The notes beneath the pieces were generated by a model. The model saw only the letters and a program-made list of their open reading frames with translations, searched no databases and had not been told where the DNA came from. Positions 45,671 through 54,699 of a stretch of 64,000 bases of DNA are shown piece after piece. Origin of the DNA: Clostridia bacterium (GTDB lineage: Bacteria > Bacillota > Clostridia > Oscillospirales > CAG-272); contig JAFTXZ010000002.1 in the NCBI GenBank assembly GCA_017461385.1, positions 1 through 64,000 of the forward strand. The letters run 5' to 3'. The translations under genes were made by a program, and so were the position numbers. The number at the start of each line of letters is the position of its first letter. Position 1 is the first letter of the stretch.

Positions 45671-46990
45671 ATGAAGGTAACATTTATGGGTGCAGGTAGC
45701 ACCGTGTTTTCAAAAAATGTTTTAGGCGACACAATGCTATGTGATGCGTTCCACGATGTAGAAATTGCGCTTTACGATATAGACGAAAAAAGACTTGAGG
45801 AGTCTTATCTTCTCATATCCAAAATGAATGAGTCTGTAAACGAGGGACGGGCAACAATCAAAAAGTATTTAGGCGTTGGCGAAAGAAAGGATGCATTAAG
45901 AAAAGCAGATTTTGTAATAAACGCAATTCAAGTAGGACTTTACGACCCTTGCACAATTATAGACTTTGAAATTCCAAAAAAGTATGGACTGCGCCAAACA
46001 ATAGGAGATACTCTTGGCATAGGTGGCATTTTCCGCGCTCTTCGTACCATTCACGTGCTTAAGGACTTTGCAAAGGATATTGAAGAAGTTTGCCCAAATG
46101 CGTGGCTCTTGAACTACACAAACCCAATGGCTATGCTCACAGGCTATATGCTAAGATATACTAAGGTAAAGACCGTTGGACTTTGTCATAGTGTACAGGT
46201 TTGCTCTGAAGGCTTGCTTAAGGGCTTGAATATGAGCGACAAATTGGAGGGCAGGCACGAGAAAATAGCAGGTATTAACCATATGGCTTGGCTTCTTGAA
46301 ATTAAGGACAAGGACGGAAATGACCTATATCCTGAAATTAAAAAGCGTGCAAAAGAGAAGAATGCAAAAGAAAAGCACGGAGATATGGTGCGTTATGACT
46401 ATATTGAAAAGCTTGGTTATTATTGCACAGAATCCAGTGAGCATAATGCAGAATATAACCCATTTTACATAAAGCCAAACAGAAACGATTTAATAGAAAA
46501 ATTCAACATTCCTCTTGATGAATACCCCCGTCGCTGTATAAATCAGATAGAGGGCTGGCAAAAGCAATACAATGAGCTAATGTCAGGAGGAAAAATTGAG
46601 CATACTCGCTCAAAGGAGTACGCATCACATATTATGGAGGCAATTTATACAAATAAGCCATACAAAATTGGTGGTAATGTTATAAATAACGGAGTTATTA
46701 CAAACCTACCGTATAATGCTTGCGTTGAGGTACCTTGCCTTGTTGACGGAGAGGGAATACATCCTACCTTTGTCGGAGAGCTTCCTCTCCAGCTTGCTGC
46801 CATGAATTCATCAAACATTTATGCTCAAATGCTTACAATTGAGGCGGCTCATACAATGGATAAGCAAAAGATTTATCAAGCCGCAATGATGGACCCCCAC
46901 ACAGGAGCAGAGCTTTCAACTGATGAAATCGTAGCTCTTTGCGATGAGCTTTTTGAAGCGCACGAAAAAGCAGGATACCCAATATTCTGA
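45671..46990 (+). CDS. Glycoside hydrolase family 4 (alpha-glucosidase/alpha-galactosidase type)
   Basis: 439 residues. GH4 enzymes cleave glycosides through an NAD-dependent redox step with manganese. MKVTFMGAGSTVFSKNVLGD is the NAD site, GLCHSVQ contains the metal Cys/His, GINHMAWLLEI carries another metal His, and the remainder matches alpha-galactosidase/glucosidase members. It has its own promoter region: TTGACA at 45579-45584 and ATTTTA/TAAAAT half-sites just before an AGAGGAG RBS. The cytosolic enzyme may use products released by the secreted proteins nearby. Confidence 0.92.
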   Translation: MKVTFMGAGSTVFSKNVLGDTMLCDAFHDVEIALYDIDEKRLEESYLLISKMNESVNEGRATIKKYLGVGERKDALRKADFVINAIQVGLYDPCTIIDFEIPKKYGLRQTIGDTLGIGGIFRALRTIHVLKDFAKDIEEVCPNAWLLNYTNPMAMLTGYMLRYTKVKTVGLCHSVQVCSEGLLKGLNMSDKLEGRHEKIAGINHMAWLLEIKDKDGNDLYPEIKKRAKEKNAKEKHGDMVRYDYIEKLGYYCTESSEHNAEYNPFYIKPNRNDLIEKFNIPLDEYPRRCINQIEGWQKQYNELMSGGKIEHTRSKEYASHIMEAIYTNKPYKIGGNVINNGVITNLPYNACVEVPCLVDGEGIHPTFVGELPLQLAAMNSSNIYAQMLTIEAAHTMDKQKIYQAAMMDPHTGAELSTDEIVALCDELFEAHEKAGYPIF

Positions 46991-47034
46991 TAATAGATAT
47001 AATTGAAATCTTAATATCTCTTGTCTCATTTCTA

Positions 47035-47063
47035 TTGCAAAATCCAAGGGGTTGTGCTACAAT
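47035..47063 (+). promoter_or_regulatory. Promoter of the 127-residue TNSSSSSF gene
   Basis: TTGCAA at 47035-47040, a 17-base spacer and TACAAT at 47058-47063 with extended TGC. Confidence 0.7.
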
Positions 47064-47096
47064 TACCTTGTAAATCCCCTTACAAAGGAGTAAAAA

Positions 47097-47480
47097 ATGA
47101 AAATTAGAACGGATTTTGTAACCAACTCAAGTAGTAGCAGCTTTGTAGCAATAACAATAATAACAAAGGACAACGAGGAGTTTTATGGTAAGCTTTCCCT
47201 TGAAAGTCCAAGAGAAGCAATCGCCTCTGAATACACAGAAAAGGAAGTTGAAAAATATCTTGACGAGAAAATGAAAAGCGTTAAAAACGGACAGGATATT
47301 TGCAATTTACTTCTTTACCTAGTTGATACAGAGGTTCACGAAAGTGGAGACTATTATATTGAGCTTGATGATATTTTGGAAATCAAGTCGCTTGACGGTG
47401 TCGACAGAATTGATTTTGAGCTAGGCTATAGAGACTACTATGATGACGACCAAGTAAAGGGTACGTATAAACTGAGATAA
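47097..47480 (+). CDS. Small protein with MKIRTDFVTNSSSSSF N-terminus
   Basis: 127 residues. The first 18 residues (MKIRTDFVTNSSSSSFVA) are shared exactly with the larger protein at 51747-53231; after that the two are unrelated. The remainder is acidic and contains EKYLDEKMKSVKNGQDICNLLLY and a Tyr/Asp-rich end. I recall this N-terminal motif from many otherwise unrelated hypothetical proteins of Firmicutes, but no function. It is not a typical signal peptide. It could be a leader or recognition sequence. AAAGGAG RBS, own promoter and terminator. Confidence 0.8.
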   Translation: MKIRTDFVTNSSSSSFVAITIITKDNEEFYGKLSLESPREAIASEYTEKEVEKYLDEKMKSVKNGQDICNLLLYLVDTEVHESGDYYIELDDILEIKSLDGVDRIDFELGYRDYYDDDQVKGTYKLR

Positions 47481-47485
47481 CAAAC

Positions 47486-47519
47486 GAAAAGGCTTGAGGA
47501 GGTTCCCCAAGCCTTTTTA
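47486..47519 (+). terminator. Terminator after the 127-residue gene
   Basis: AAAAGGCTTG and CAAGCCTTTTT around an AGGAGG-containing loop. Confidence 0.8.
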
Positions 47520-47553
47520 TTTCGAGTTTTAATCTTGATTAGGTTGAAAGGTA

Positions 47554-47634
47554 TTGTGCAAATCTAACAAAAATGAGCTATTTTTCTTCTTTTTTGTTGA
47601 TGTTGTTGACTTTTCCACATATCTGTTGTAATAT
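47554..47634 (+). promoter_or_regulatory. Shared promoter module, copy C
   Basis: Upstream box TTGTGCAAATCTAACAAAAA at 47554-47573, -35 TTGACT at 47606-47611 (52 bases from the box start), a 17-base spacer beginning TTTCCACAT and TAATAT at 47629-47634. Confidence 0.8.
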
Positions 47635-47667
47635 TATGATGAATAAATATTATATAAGGAGAAAAAT

Positions 47668-50550
47668 ATGAGAAAGAAAGTTTTACTTTTTGTGGCACTT
47701 CTTTCATTACTTGCTTGCATTTTCGCAATGGGCATTAGTGCAGCAGACTTTGAAAGTAACTACACAACCGAGGTAACAACATTCTATGATGCTGACGGTG
47801 TTACAGAGTTGTTGCCTACGTGGGCAAACGTAACTGACAAGGAAGCAACCGCAGTAATTAAAAAGGCTGATGGTAATGCAGTACGTATTCCTGCCTACTA
47901 TGTTGTTAAGACAAATGGCGCAAGCTTTAACAAGGAAGGTACAAATCTAGACTTTTCATGGATTACTGAAAAGCTTGGCGAGGAAATTACAGTAGCAAAT
48001 CTAGTTGCACTTGATGTACCAAATGACTTTACAAGCTTTAGTGGTGGAATTTCAACCACATACTTCCCAGCACTTGAGGAGCTTGTAATTCCTACAAGCG
48101 TAACATCCTTGGGACAAAGCATGTTTAGAAACAACACTGTTATTAGGAAGGTATTCGTAAGGCAAGTTGTTGATGCTGATGGCAACGTACAGGGAGTTAC
48201 TAGGCTACCTGGCTGGTTTGCTGATATAACCAATGGGTCTACCTCACATCTTGAATCCTTTGACTTTGAGCTTGATTATGTAACATCCATAGGAGATAGA
48301 GCGTTCGATAATTCTGCAATTAAATCGTTTACAGTTAAAGCTCCTATGACAAGCTTGGGCAATACTGCATTCAATGGCTGTAAGTATCTTGAAACTGTTA
48401 GTATTAATAATACAGCAGATGTTATAGGTCCTGTCAGCACACTATTCCAAGGTTGCATTAACATAAAAAGTATAAATTTGAATGGCATTTCCATAGGAGG
48501 TTACTTTTTACAAAATGCAAACGCATTAACAGAGGGTGGATTGACTCTTATTGCAACAAACGTGGCATCAATTTCAGCCGAGGCGTTTAAGAAGGCTGTA
48601 AATCTTTCAAACGTTGATATTTCTGGTCCAATCACTTCGATTGGTAATAGCATATTCTTGGAATGTAAAAATCTTACCAATGTAAGAATATATAATGAGC
48701 TTGAAACTCCTGCCACAGGTGGAAATAGCTTATGTGACAATCTTGCTACTGACAAGTTAACCTCAGTGGTGCTTCATGGTATTTCTATTGGAAACTATGC
48801 GTTCCGTAACCTTGGTCAAAACACAAGCTTAACAAGCGAGTGTACAGTTGTTGCTACAAACATTGGATCAATAGGAACAGAAGCATTCAAAAATGCAGAT
48901 ATAATAGTAAGCATATACGTTGAGGGTCCATTTACCTCAGTTAATAGTGGTCATGTTTTCCGTGACAATGGTAAGCTTAAGGAGCTTACAATTATAAACA
49001 CTGGTGACACTCTAGTAACAATGGGCAATGGTGAAGTAAACCCTGAGCTTACTGATTTAACAATTAAGGGTAAATTTACCCTAGGTACCATGGAAAATTC
49101 AGGTAACCCATTGTTTCAACAGAACTCAAAGCTAAAGAACGTATATCTTGGAACGGGTGTTCAGTCCATCGGTCAAAAAGCGTTCTATAAGTGCTACGCA
49201 CTTGAAAAGGTGCATCTTGCAGATACAATTACCCAAATTGGCGACAGAGCCTTTGATTTTGAATCTGCTAACGTACAGACAAGTGAGACCTTTACCTTCG
49301 TTGACGAAAACGGCAATATGGATAATACCTTGCCAACCTCGCTTACATATATCGGTGGTCACTTCCTAAAGAGAATTAAAATTGCAAATACTGAGTTAAT
49401 TTTCCCAGAGTCCTTTACAAATCATGATTCTGACCAAGACTATGATTTTGAAGACACAATCTTACCAGCAAACTTTAGACTAATTTACCTTGGTAAAATG
49501 ACAGCGATAGACCTACGTATGCTACAAAATAGTAACGTAACTGTTTATTTAACCAAGAATAGTGCAAGTGAGCTTACAAATCCAATTGTTTATGCTTACA
49601 TTGACGGCACAACCATTTCAGATAATGGTGGTGTATATTTTGGCACAAACACCAATGGAACATTGACACTTACACTGAACGACTACGTTAAAAACGGATT
49701 AAATCCTTCAGAATATATTAAGTACTACTTCTGTGGTAGCGATGAGGTTGTTTTCCTAACAAGAAGAAATATACCTAAGGGCGAGGGCACAAGCGCTTCA
49801 TGGGATAACTTCGTTACAACCCCTGTAACCTACGCACAGCTAACTGCTGCAGGCGTTACAATTGACAAGCACCCAATTTTAAGTGCGCCAGCCTTCTCAC
49901 CAGCAACCTGCACAGAGGATGGTGGAATCAAGACCTACTGCTTAGGCTGTGGACAAATTGCAAGCATTGAAAAGACAGAGGATGCACTTGGTCATAACTT
50001 TGACTATATCAATAGTGCTGAGGCAAAGCTTATAGCGATTGCTTACGCAAGCTATGATAAGATGGGTACAAAGACAGTATCCTGTGGTAACTGTGGCGAG
50101 CATGAGGAATTTGATGCAGCTGCTCTCTTTGTAAATCAAGGCTTCTCACAGACCGAGTACGAGGCTGGAAGCATTTTGATTAGCTTTGTAATAAATCACA
50201 AAGCACTTGATGAGTACAAGCAAATAACAGATAATGAGTTAACCTATGGTATCTTTGCAATAGCACAACAAAATGCACAAGATGAAAATAGTGTTGATAA
50301 GGAAATTGTAAATGCAGACGGCACAACTATAAAGGGTGTTGCAAGTGTTGATTTCTCAAAGCATGATTACGATATTTTCGCAATCAGAATTACAGGCTTT
50401 GAAACAGACGGACAAAAGGACGTACAGCTAGCCCTTGGTGCTTACGTAATTGAAAACGGCAAGGTTTCCTACCTACAGGAAGGAAAGCCTGCAGATGGTC
50501 AGCTTTATACCTACGTTTCATTCAATAGCCTAGCAAGCTACTTTGCTTAA
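47668..50550 (+). CDS. Large secreted LRR protein with shared C-terminal domain (family copy 4)
   Basis: 960 residues. Signal peptide MRKKVLLFVALLSLLACIF ending near GISA. Many LRR_5 repeats (about 90-560), for example VQSIGQKAFYKCYALEKVHL. A spacer with NSASELTNPIV also appears in copy 1 (NSSSELNGSIV). A Cys/His-rich stretch (CLGCGQIASIEK, CGNCGEHEEF) precedes the common C-terminal domain. This domain is almost identical at the DNA level to that of copy 1 over tens of bases near 50132, which suggests recent exchange. RBS AAGGAGAAA. The largest of the four copies. Confidence 0.88.
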   Translation: MRKKVLLFVALLSLLACIFAMGISAADFESNYTTEVTTFYDADGVTELLPTWANVTDKEATAVIKKADGNAVRIPAYYVVKTNGASFNKEGTNLDFSWITEKLGEEITVANLVALDVPNDFTSFSGGISTTYFPALEELVIPTSVTSLGQSMFRNNTVIRKVFVRQVVDADGNVQGVTRLPGWFADITNGSTSHLESFDFELDYVTSIGDRAFDNSAIKSFTVKAPMTSLGNTAFNGCKYLETVSINNTADVIGPVSTLFQGCINIKSINLNGISIGGYFLQNANALTEGGLTLIATNVASISAEAFKKAVNLSNVDISGPITSIGNSIFLECKNLTNVRIYNELETPATGGNSLCDNLATDKLTSVVLHGISIGNYAFRNLGQNTSLTSECTVVATNIGSIGTEAFKNADIIVSIYVEGPFTSVNSGHVFRDNGKLKELTIINTGDTLVTMGNGEVNPELTDLTIKGKFTLGTMENSGNPLFQQNSKLKNVYLGTGVQSIGQKAFYKCYALEKVHLADTITQIGDRAFDFESANVQTSETFTFVDENGNMDNTLPTSLTYIGGHFLKRIKIANTELIFPESFTNHDSDQDYDFEDTILPANFRLIYLGKMTAIDLRMLQNSNVTVYLTKNSASELTNPIVYAYIDGTTISDNGGVYFGTNTNGTLTLTLNDYVKNGLNPSEYIKYYFCGSDEVVFLTRRNIPKGEGTSASWDNFVTTPVTYAQLTAAGVTIDKHPILSAPAFSPATCTEDGGIKTYCLGCGQIASIEKTEDALGHNFDYINSAEAKLIAIAYASYDKMGTKTVSCGNCGEHEEFDAAALFVNQGFSQTEYEAGSILISFVINHKALDEYKQITDNELTYGIFAIAQQNAQDENSVDKEIVNADGTTIKGVASVDFSKHDYDIFAIRITGFETDGQKDVQLALGAYVIENGKVSYLQEGKPADGQLYTYVSFNSLASYFA

Positions 50551-50555
50551 CAACT

Positions 50556-50583
50556 AAAAAAGCCGACGATGTCGGCTTTTTTT
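50556..50583 (+). terminator. Terminator after LRR copy 4
   Basis: AAAAAGCCGAC-GAT-GTCGGCTTTTTTT. Confidence 0.9.
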
Positions 50584-50592
50584 ATTTATATA

Positions 50593-50621
50593 TTGCGTGA
50601 GAAAGAAAAATATGATAATAT
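50593..50621 (+). promoter_or_regulatory. Possible promoter of the radical SAM operon
   Basis: TTGCGT at 50593-50598, a 17-base spacer and TAATAT at 50616-50621. A TATAAT box further on near 50626 is an alternative. Confidence 0.5.
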
Positions 50622-50663
50622 AATTGTATAATAATTGAAGTCTTAGTGGAGGAGGAATGAAAA

Positions 50664-51734
50664 GTGAGATATATAATAGATGATAAAAAATATAATTTCA
50701 AGTCAGCCTTCGACACTAAAACAGGGGCATACGTAAGAACGGGAATTCTTGATGAAAATGGAAAAGACACAGGAATTGACCCATTTATGGCATCTTACCC
50801 ACATTTGATTGACGTTGGGATTATGGGACATTGCATTCACGGGAAAACAGGACTTTGCGCCAAGGCTGGTATTGGATGCTATCAAAGTGGACTAACCGTC
50901 GAGGAGCCCAATATGACCCTTGAGGATTTTCGCTCAATTGCAGAGCAATCGAGGGGAAAATGTAATCAATTTGCATTAGGTGGCAGAGGCGACCCTGACC
51001 AGCATGAGCATTTTGAGGAAATATTAAAAATATGTAGAGAAAATATGCTTGTGCCAAACTTTACTACCTCTGGCTACGGTATGACTCTCCAAATAGCAGA
51101 GCTATGCAAGGAATACTGTGGAGCTGTGGCGGTTAGCTGGTATAGAAGCAAATATACGTACTCAGCCATAGAAATGCTTCTTTCTAAGGGAGTAAAAACT
51201 AATATTCACTACGTTTTAGGTAAAAATTCAATTGACGAAGCGATAATAAGACTTAAGGGAAATGATTTTCCAAAGGGCATAAATGCGATAATATTTTTAC
51301 TACATAAGCCTGCAGGGCAGGGCTCAAGGGAAAACGTTTTAGATTTTGACGACCCACGGGTCAGGGAGCTTTTTAAGCTAATCGAGGCGCCACACCCCTT
51401 CAAGGTTGGTATGGATAGCTGTAACGTGCCTGGAGCAATAAATTTTTGCACTAGAATCGTGCCAGAATCCCTTGACACCTGCGAGGGTGGTCGCTTCAGC
51501 TGTTATATTGGGGCTGATATGATAATGGTGCCCTGTAGCTTCGACCAAGAAAGAAAATACAAGGTAAGCTTAAGAAATCATACAATTGAGCAGGCGTGGA
51601 ACAGCAAGGAGTTTGAAGAGTTTCGTAATATATTAAGAAACGCTTGCCCAAGCTGTGAAAAAAGAGAGCTCTGTATGGGTGGATGCCCGCTTATGAAGGA
51701 AATAGTTTTTTGTAAAAGCTCAAAACGCTTATAG
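50664..51734 (+). CDS. Radical SAM/SPASM protein
   Basis: 356 residues from GTG 50664 (RBS GGAGGAGG; an ATG at 50657 gives only a short frame). Cluster-binding cysteines Cys57, Cys65 and Cys72 (GHCIHGKTGLCAKAGIGC) are spaced more widely than the classic CX3CX2C but lie in a GIMGHC..GLC..GCYQSG context that I associate with a subfamily of SPASM enzymes. The C-terminus has CEGGRFSC and CPSCEKRELCMGGCP, a SPASM-type auxiliary cluster region. Such enzymes often modify peptides. Only 12 bases separate it from the MKIRTDFVTNSSSSSF gene at 51747, so the two are likely one operon and that protein is a candidate substrate. Confidence 0.88.
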   Translation: MRYIIDDKKYNFKSAFDTKTGAYVRTGILDENGKDTGIDPFMASYPHLIDVGIMGHCIHGKTGLCAKAGIGCYQSGLTVEEPNMTLEDFRSIAEQSRGKCNQFALGGRGDPDQHEHFEEILKICRENMLVPNFTTSGYGMTLQIAELCKEYCGAVAVSWYRSKYTYSAIEMLLSKGVKTNIHYVLGKNSIDEAIIRLKGNDFPKGINAIIFLLHKPAGQGSRENVLDFDDPRVRELFKLIEAPHPFKVGMDSCNVPGAINFCTRIVPESLDTCEGGRFSCYIGADMIMVPCSFDQERKYKVSLRNHTIEQAWNSKEFEEFRNILRNACPSCEKRELCMGGCPLMKEIVFCKSSKRL

Positions 51735-51746
51735 AAAGGAATTCGT

Positions 51747-53231
51747 ATGAAAATTAGAACAGATTTTGTAACCAATTCAAGCAGTAGCTCATTTGTAGCA
51801 GTAATTGCCACAAAGAAAAATGGAGAGGTAGTAAGGGGCACACTGGATTGTGGAACCGATTACTACGAAATTCCATTGATTGAGGGAAGCCTTGATGAAA
51901 ATATGGACTTGTTTAAGGACGCAATTCAAGGCTCAAGAGACGCCTTTGATTTTTGCGATAAGCTATATAGTGAGCTTTTGAATATTTACCACACTGCCCA
52001 CGATAATCTGTATCCCATTCGTGAAATGGAAACGTTTGAGGAGCTTGAAGCAATTCAGATAAAGGGAGAGCAAAGCGGCTCAAGCTACGGGCATTTTGAT
52101 TACACCTACAATTTCAGCACTCAAGAGGTTAGTGGAAATATGGACTACAAGGGTGGCTATGAGGAGCCGGATGGACGTGGCTTTATAGAAAAGCGCTGTA
52201 ATTATAAGGGCGAGCTTGACCGAGAGGGCACCTTTGAAATTGTTGACGGTATTTTGAAAAAATATAACGGACATGAATCTGATATAATCGTGCCGGAGGG
52301 AGTAGTGGGCATAGGCGTGTGTGCCTTTTCCCTAAACAGTGAAATAGAAAACGTATATCTGCCTGACACAGTAAAGTATATTGACGCACTAGGCTTTTTC
52401 CATTGCTCAAGGCTAAAAAGAATAAATCTGCCAAACGGACTTGAAAGACTGGGAAAAAGCGCCTTTGCTGGTTGCTCAAGCATCAAGAAGCTGGAGCTAC
52501 CAGATAGCCTGTTTGAGCTGGATATAGAATGCTTTAAGGAAATGAAAAGCCTAAAGGAAATCGAAATTCCAAGTGGCGTTACAGAAATTCCATTTGAAGC
52601 CTTTGGAAGCTGTGAAAAGCTTGAAAGAATTTTATTGCCAACGGGCATTGAGAAAATTGACGAGTATGCATTTGGCTGGTGTTATGGCTTAAAGGAAATA
52701 CGCTTCCCAGAGGGCTTGAGGGAGCTAAACATTAAGGCTATGTGTTGCTGTGACAATATAGAAAGAGTATATTTACCAAGCACGGTAGATGACGCCTGCG
52801 CAAGCGCCTTTAACGACCTAAAGCATCTAGAGGCTATTTTTGTAGATGAAAATAACAAGCATTACAAATCAATAGATGGAGTTTTATATACAAAGGATCT
52901 AAAAAGACTTATTAAATATCCAAGAGCAAAAAAGGAAGCTGAGTATATAATCCCAACTGGGGTTAAGTATATTTCAGAATATGCCTTTATGGAAGCAAAG
53001 GAACTTGAAACGCTTTCCTTGCCACAGGGGCTTGAAAGAATCGGCATTGATGCGTTTTCCTGCTGTAAGGGTATTGACAGAATAGAGCTTCCAAACAGTA
53101 TAAAAAGCGTTAGCCATGGTGCCTTTGAGGGCTGTAATAGCCTTGATGAAATCGTAATCCCCAAGGATTTTCAGCTTGATGAGGAAAGCTACGACTACTG
53201 GCGCGAGGATATGAAAATTACTAAAAGGTAA
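51747..53231 (+). CDS. LRR protein with MKIRTDFVTNSSSSSF N-terminus
   Basis: 494 residues. The first 18 residues equal those of the 127-residue protein at 47097. A unique acidic region (about 20-170) follows, then about 12 BspA-type LRR_5 repeats, for example LPDTVKYIDALGFFHCSRLK, to the end. There is no signal peptide and no shared secreted C-terminal domain, so it is probably cytosolic. It is co-transcribed with the radical SAM gene upstream (12-base gap) and probably with the SDR gene downstream (8-base gap). RBS AAAGGAA. Confidence 0.85.
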   Translation: MKIRTDFVTNSSSSSFVAVIATKKNGEVVRGTLDCGTDYYEIPLIEGSLDENMDLFKDAIQGSRDAFDFCDKLYSELLNIYHTAHDNLYPIREMETFEELEAIQIKGEQSGSSYGHFDYTYNFSTQEVSGNMDYKGGYEEPDGRGFIEKRCNYKGELDREGTFEIVDGILKKYNGHESDIIVPEGVVGIGVCAFSLNSEIENVYLPDTVKYIDALGFFHCSRLKRINLPNGLERLGKSAFAGCSSIKKLELPDSLFELDIECFKEMKSLKEIEIPSGVTEIPFEAFGSCEKLERILLPTGIEKIDEYAFGWCYGLKEIRFPEGLRELNIKAMCCCDNIERVYLPSTVDDACASAFNDLKHLEAIFVDENNKHYKSIDGVLYTKDLKRLIKYPRAKKEAEYIIPTGVKYISEYAFMEAKELETLSLPQGLERIGIDAFSCCKGIDRIELPNSIKSVSHGAFEGCNSLDEIVIPKDFQLDEESYDYWREDMKITKR

Positions 53232-53239
53232 AAGTAATA

Positions 53240-54031
53240 ATGAAAAACGTACTTATAACAGGAGCCTTTGGTGGAATGGGAATGGCTACTGCAAAAATGC
53301 TTAGTGCACAGGGCGTGCGTATTTTTGCTTTAGATAAAAAAGTCTCTCAGGCTGATAGTGGCATAATTCCTATTGAGGCAGACGTTACCTCTGAGGAAAG
53401 CATAAAAAATGCATTTTCCACAGTAAGCAGATATACGGACTCTCTTTGCGCAATTATTCACTACGCAGGGGTTTATATGCTTGACTCGCTGGTGGAAATG
53501 GAAAACGAGGATTTTCGACGCATTTTTGATATAAATATGCACGGTGTTTATTTAGTGAATAAGACCTTTATGCCTCTTATTAAAAAAGGAAGCAAAATTC
53601 TTATAACTACAAGCGAGCTAGCGCCCCTTGACCCATTGCCATTTACAGGTATTTATGCCATCACTAAGGGTGCCCTTGATAAATATGCCTACTCGCTTCG
53701 CATGGAGCTTCAGCTCCTTGGAGTTACTGTATCAGTGCTTCGCGCTGGCGCAGTTGATACAGGTATGCTTGACGTCTCTACAAGCGCCCTTGAGCGCTTT
53801 TGCGAAAAAACAAGGCTCTATTCCTGCAACGCCACTCGCTTTAAGAAAATAGTTGACGGGGTAGAGGCAAGGCGCGTGATGCCTGAAAAAATTGCCAAAA
53901 AATCAATAAAAATAATTAGGAAAAAAGCGCCTCGCTTTGCGTATAGCATAAATAGAAATCCACTATTGCTTTTGCTAAATGCACTGCCCAAGAGACTACA
54001 GCTTTTCGCAATTAGAAAAATATTAAAATAA
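53240..54031 (+). CDS. Short-chain dehydrogenase/reductase
   Basis: 263 residues. NAD(P)-binding VLITGAFGGMGMATAKML, IHYAGVYMLDSL (NNAG-like), Ser in ITTSELAPLDPLP, and catalytic YAITK. Members reduce or oxidise small alcohols and ketones; the substrate is unknown. The gene lies 8 bases after the LRR gene, the last of the radical SAM operon. RBS is weak (AAAGGTAAAAG). Confidence 0.9.
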   Translation: MKNVLITGAFGGMGMATAKMLSAQGVRIFALDKKVSQADSGIIPIEADVTSEESIKNAFSTVSRYTDSLCAIIHYAGVYMLDSLVEMENEDFRRIFDINMHGVYLVNKTFMPLIKKGSKILITTSELAPLDPLPFTGIYAITKGALDKYAYSLRMELQLLGVTVSVLRAGAVDTGMLDVSTSALERFCEKTRLYSCNATRFKKIVDGVEARRVMPEKIAKKSIKIIRKKAPRFAYSINRNPLLLLLNALPKRLQLFAIRKILK

Positions 54032-54060
54032 AAAGACTTTCAATTGAAAGTCTTTTTTTT
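54029..54060. terminator. Bidirectional terminator
   Basis: AAAAAGACTTTCAA and TTGAAAGTCTTTTT form a perfect palindrome. It serves the SDR gene and the convergent gene at 54040-54522. Confidence 0.9.
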
Positions 54061-54522
54061 ACTAAAAATTCCGTATTCAGTATAAAGCCTGCTTTTGATA
54101 AAATCCCTTGAGGGCAAGCTCCAGCAGGACAAACAAAAGTCGTGCAAGGTTGATGGAAGACAAAGGCCCTTATTTCCTTGACGTATATATTTTTTATACT
54201 GTCCACTTGCTACAATTTTAGTATAATGAGTAGCTTCACGTTCCTCAAAGCCAAGCTTCAAAAGATGCTCATATAAATCCTCAGAAAAGCAAAGGTCGGG
54301 ATAAAGCGCTTGATTGCAAATCCCGCCATTCCTTATATAATTTGCAAGTTTGGAGTAGCACTTTTCAAAAGGAACACTCTTGAGCTTCTTGACCATTTTG
54401 CAAAGCCAAGGAGTTTTGTCAACTCGTGGGGTAAACATAGTTCTTGAAATATATTCGTCAACTATTACGTGGTCCTTTCCCCTTATGTGCTTTATAAAGC
54501 TAATTAATTCATCTCTTGTCAT
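54040..54522 (-). CDS. Hypothetical protein
   Basis: 160 residues from ATG 54522 (GAGGTGA RBS); a longer in-frame start at 54540 overlaps that RBS region. No signal peptide or membrane helix. It contains DEYISRTMFTPRVDKTPWLC, GGICNQALYPDLCFSEDLY and a Lys/Arg-rich C-terminus. The middle faintly recalls the helical region of PolC-type polymerases, which I do not consider proof. Function unknown. Confidence 0.7.
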   Translation of the reverse strand: MTRDELISFIKHIRGKDHVIVDEYISRTMFTPRVDKTPWLCKMVKKLKSVPFEKCYSKLANYIRNGGICNQALYPDLCFSEDLYEHLLKLGFEEREATHYTKIVASGQYKKYIRQGNKGLCLPSTLHDFCLSCWSLPSRDFIKSRLYTEYGIFSKKKTFN

Positions 54523-54640
54523 TTGTATCACCTCAGGCACATTCTATCATAGTGTCTTAAAAAAGTCAACGACACTTGACAGCAATTTTTGCCAGCTTAT
54601 AGCAGGCTAAAATTCAACCAATGCATTTTTGATTGCAATA

Positions 54641-54669
54641 TTGACAATATAAAAACTGTATGCTAAAAT
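54641..54669 (+). promoter_or_regulatory. trpS promoter
   Basis: TTGACA at 54641-54646, a 17-base spacer and TAAAAT at 54664-54669 with extended TGC. The short leader leaves no room for a T-box. Confidence 0.8.
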
Positions 54670-54699
54670 ATTACATATCAATATTTTTGAGGTAAAAAA

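Noticed and set aside
47041-47096. Riboswitch before the 127-residue TNSSSSSF gene
   Set aside because: The predicted RNA start near 47070 leaves less than 30 bases of leader.
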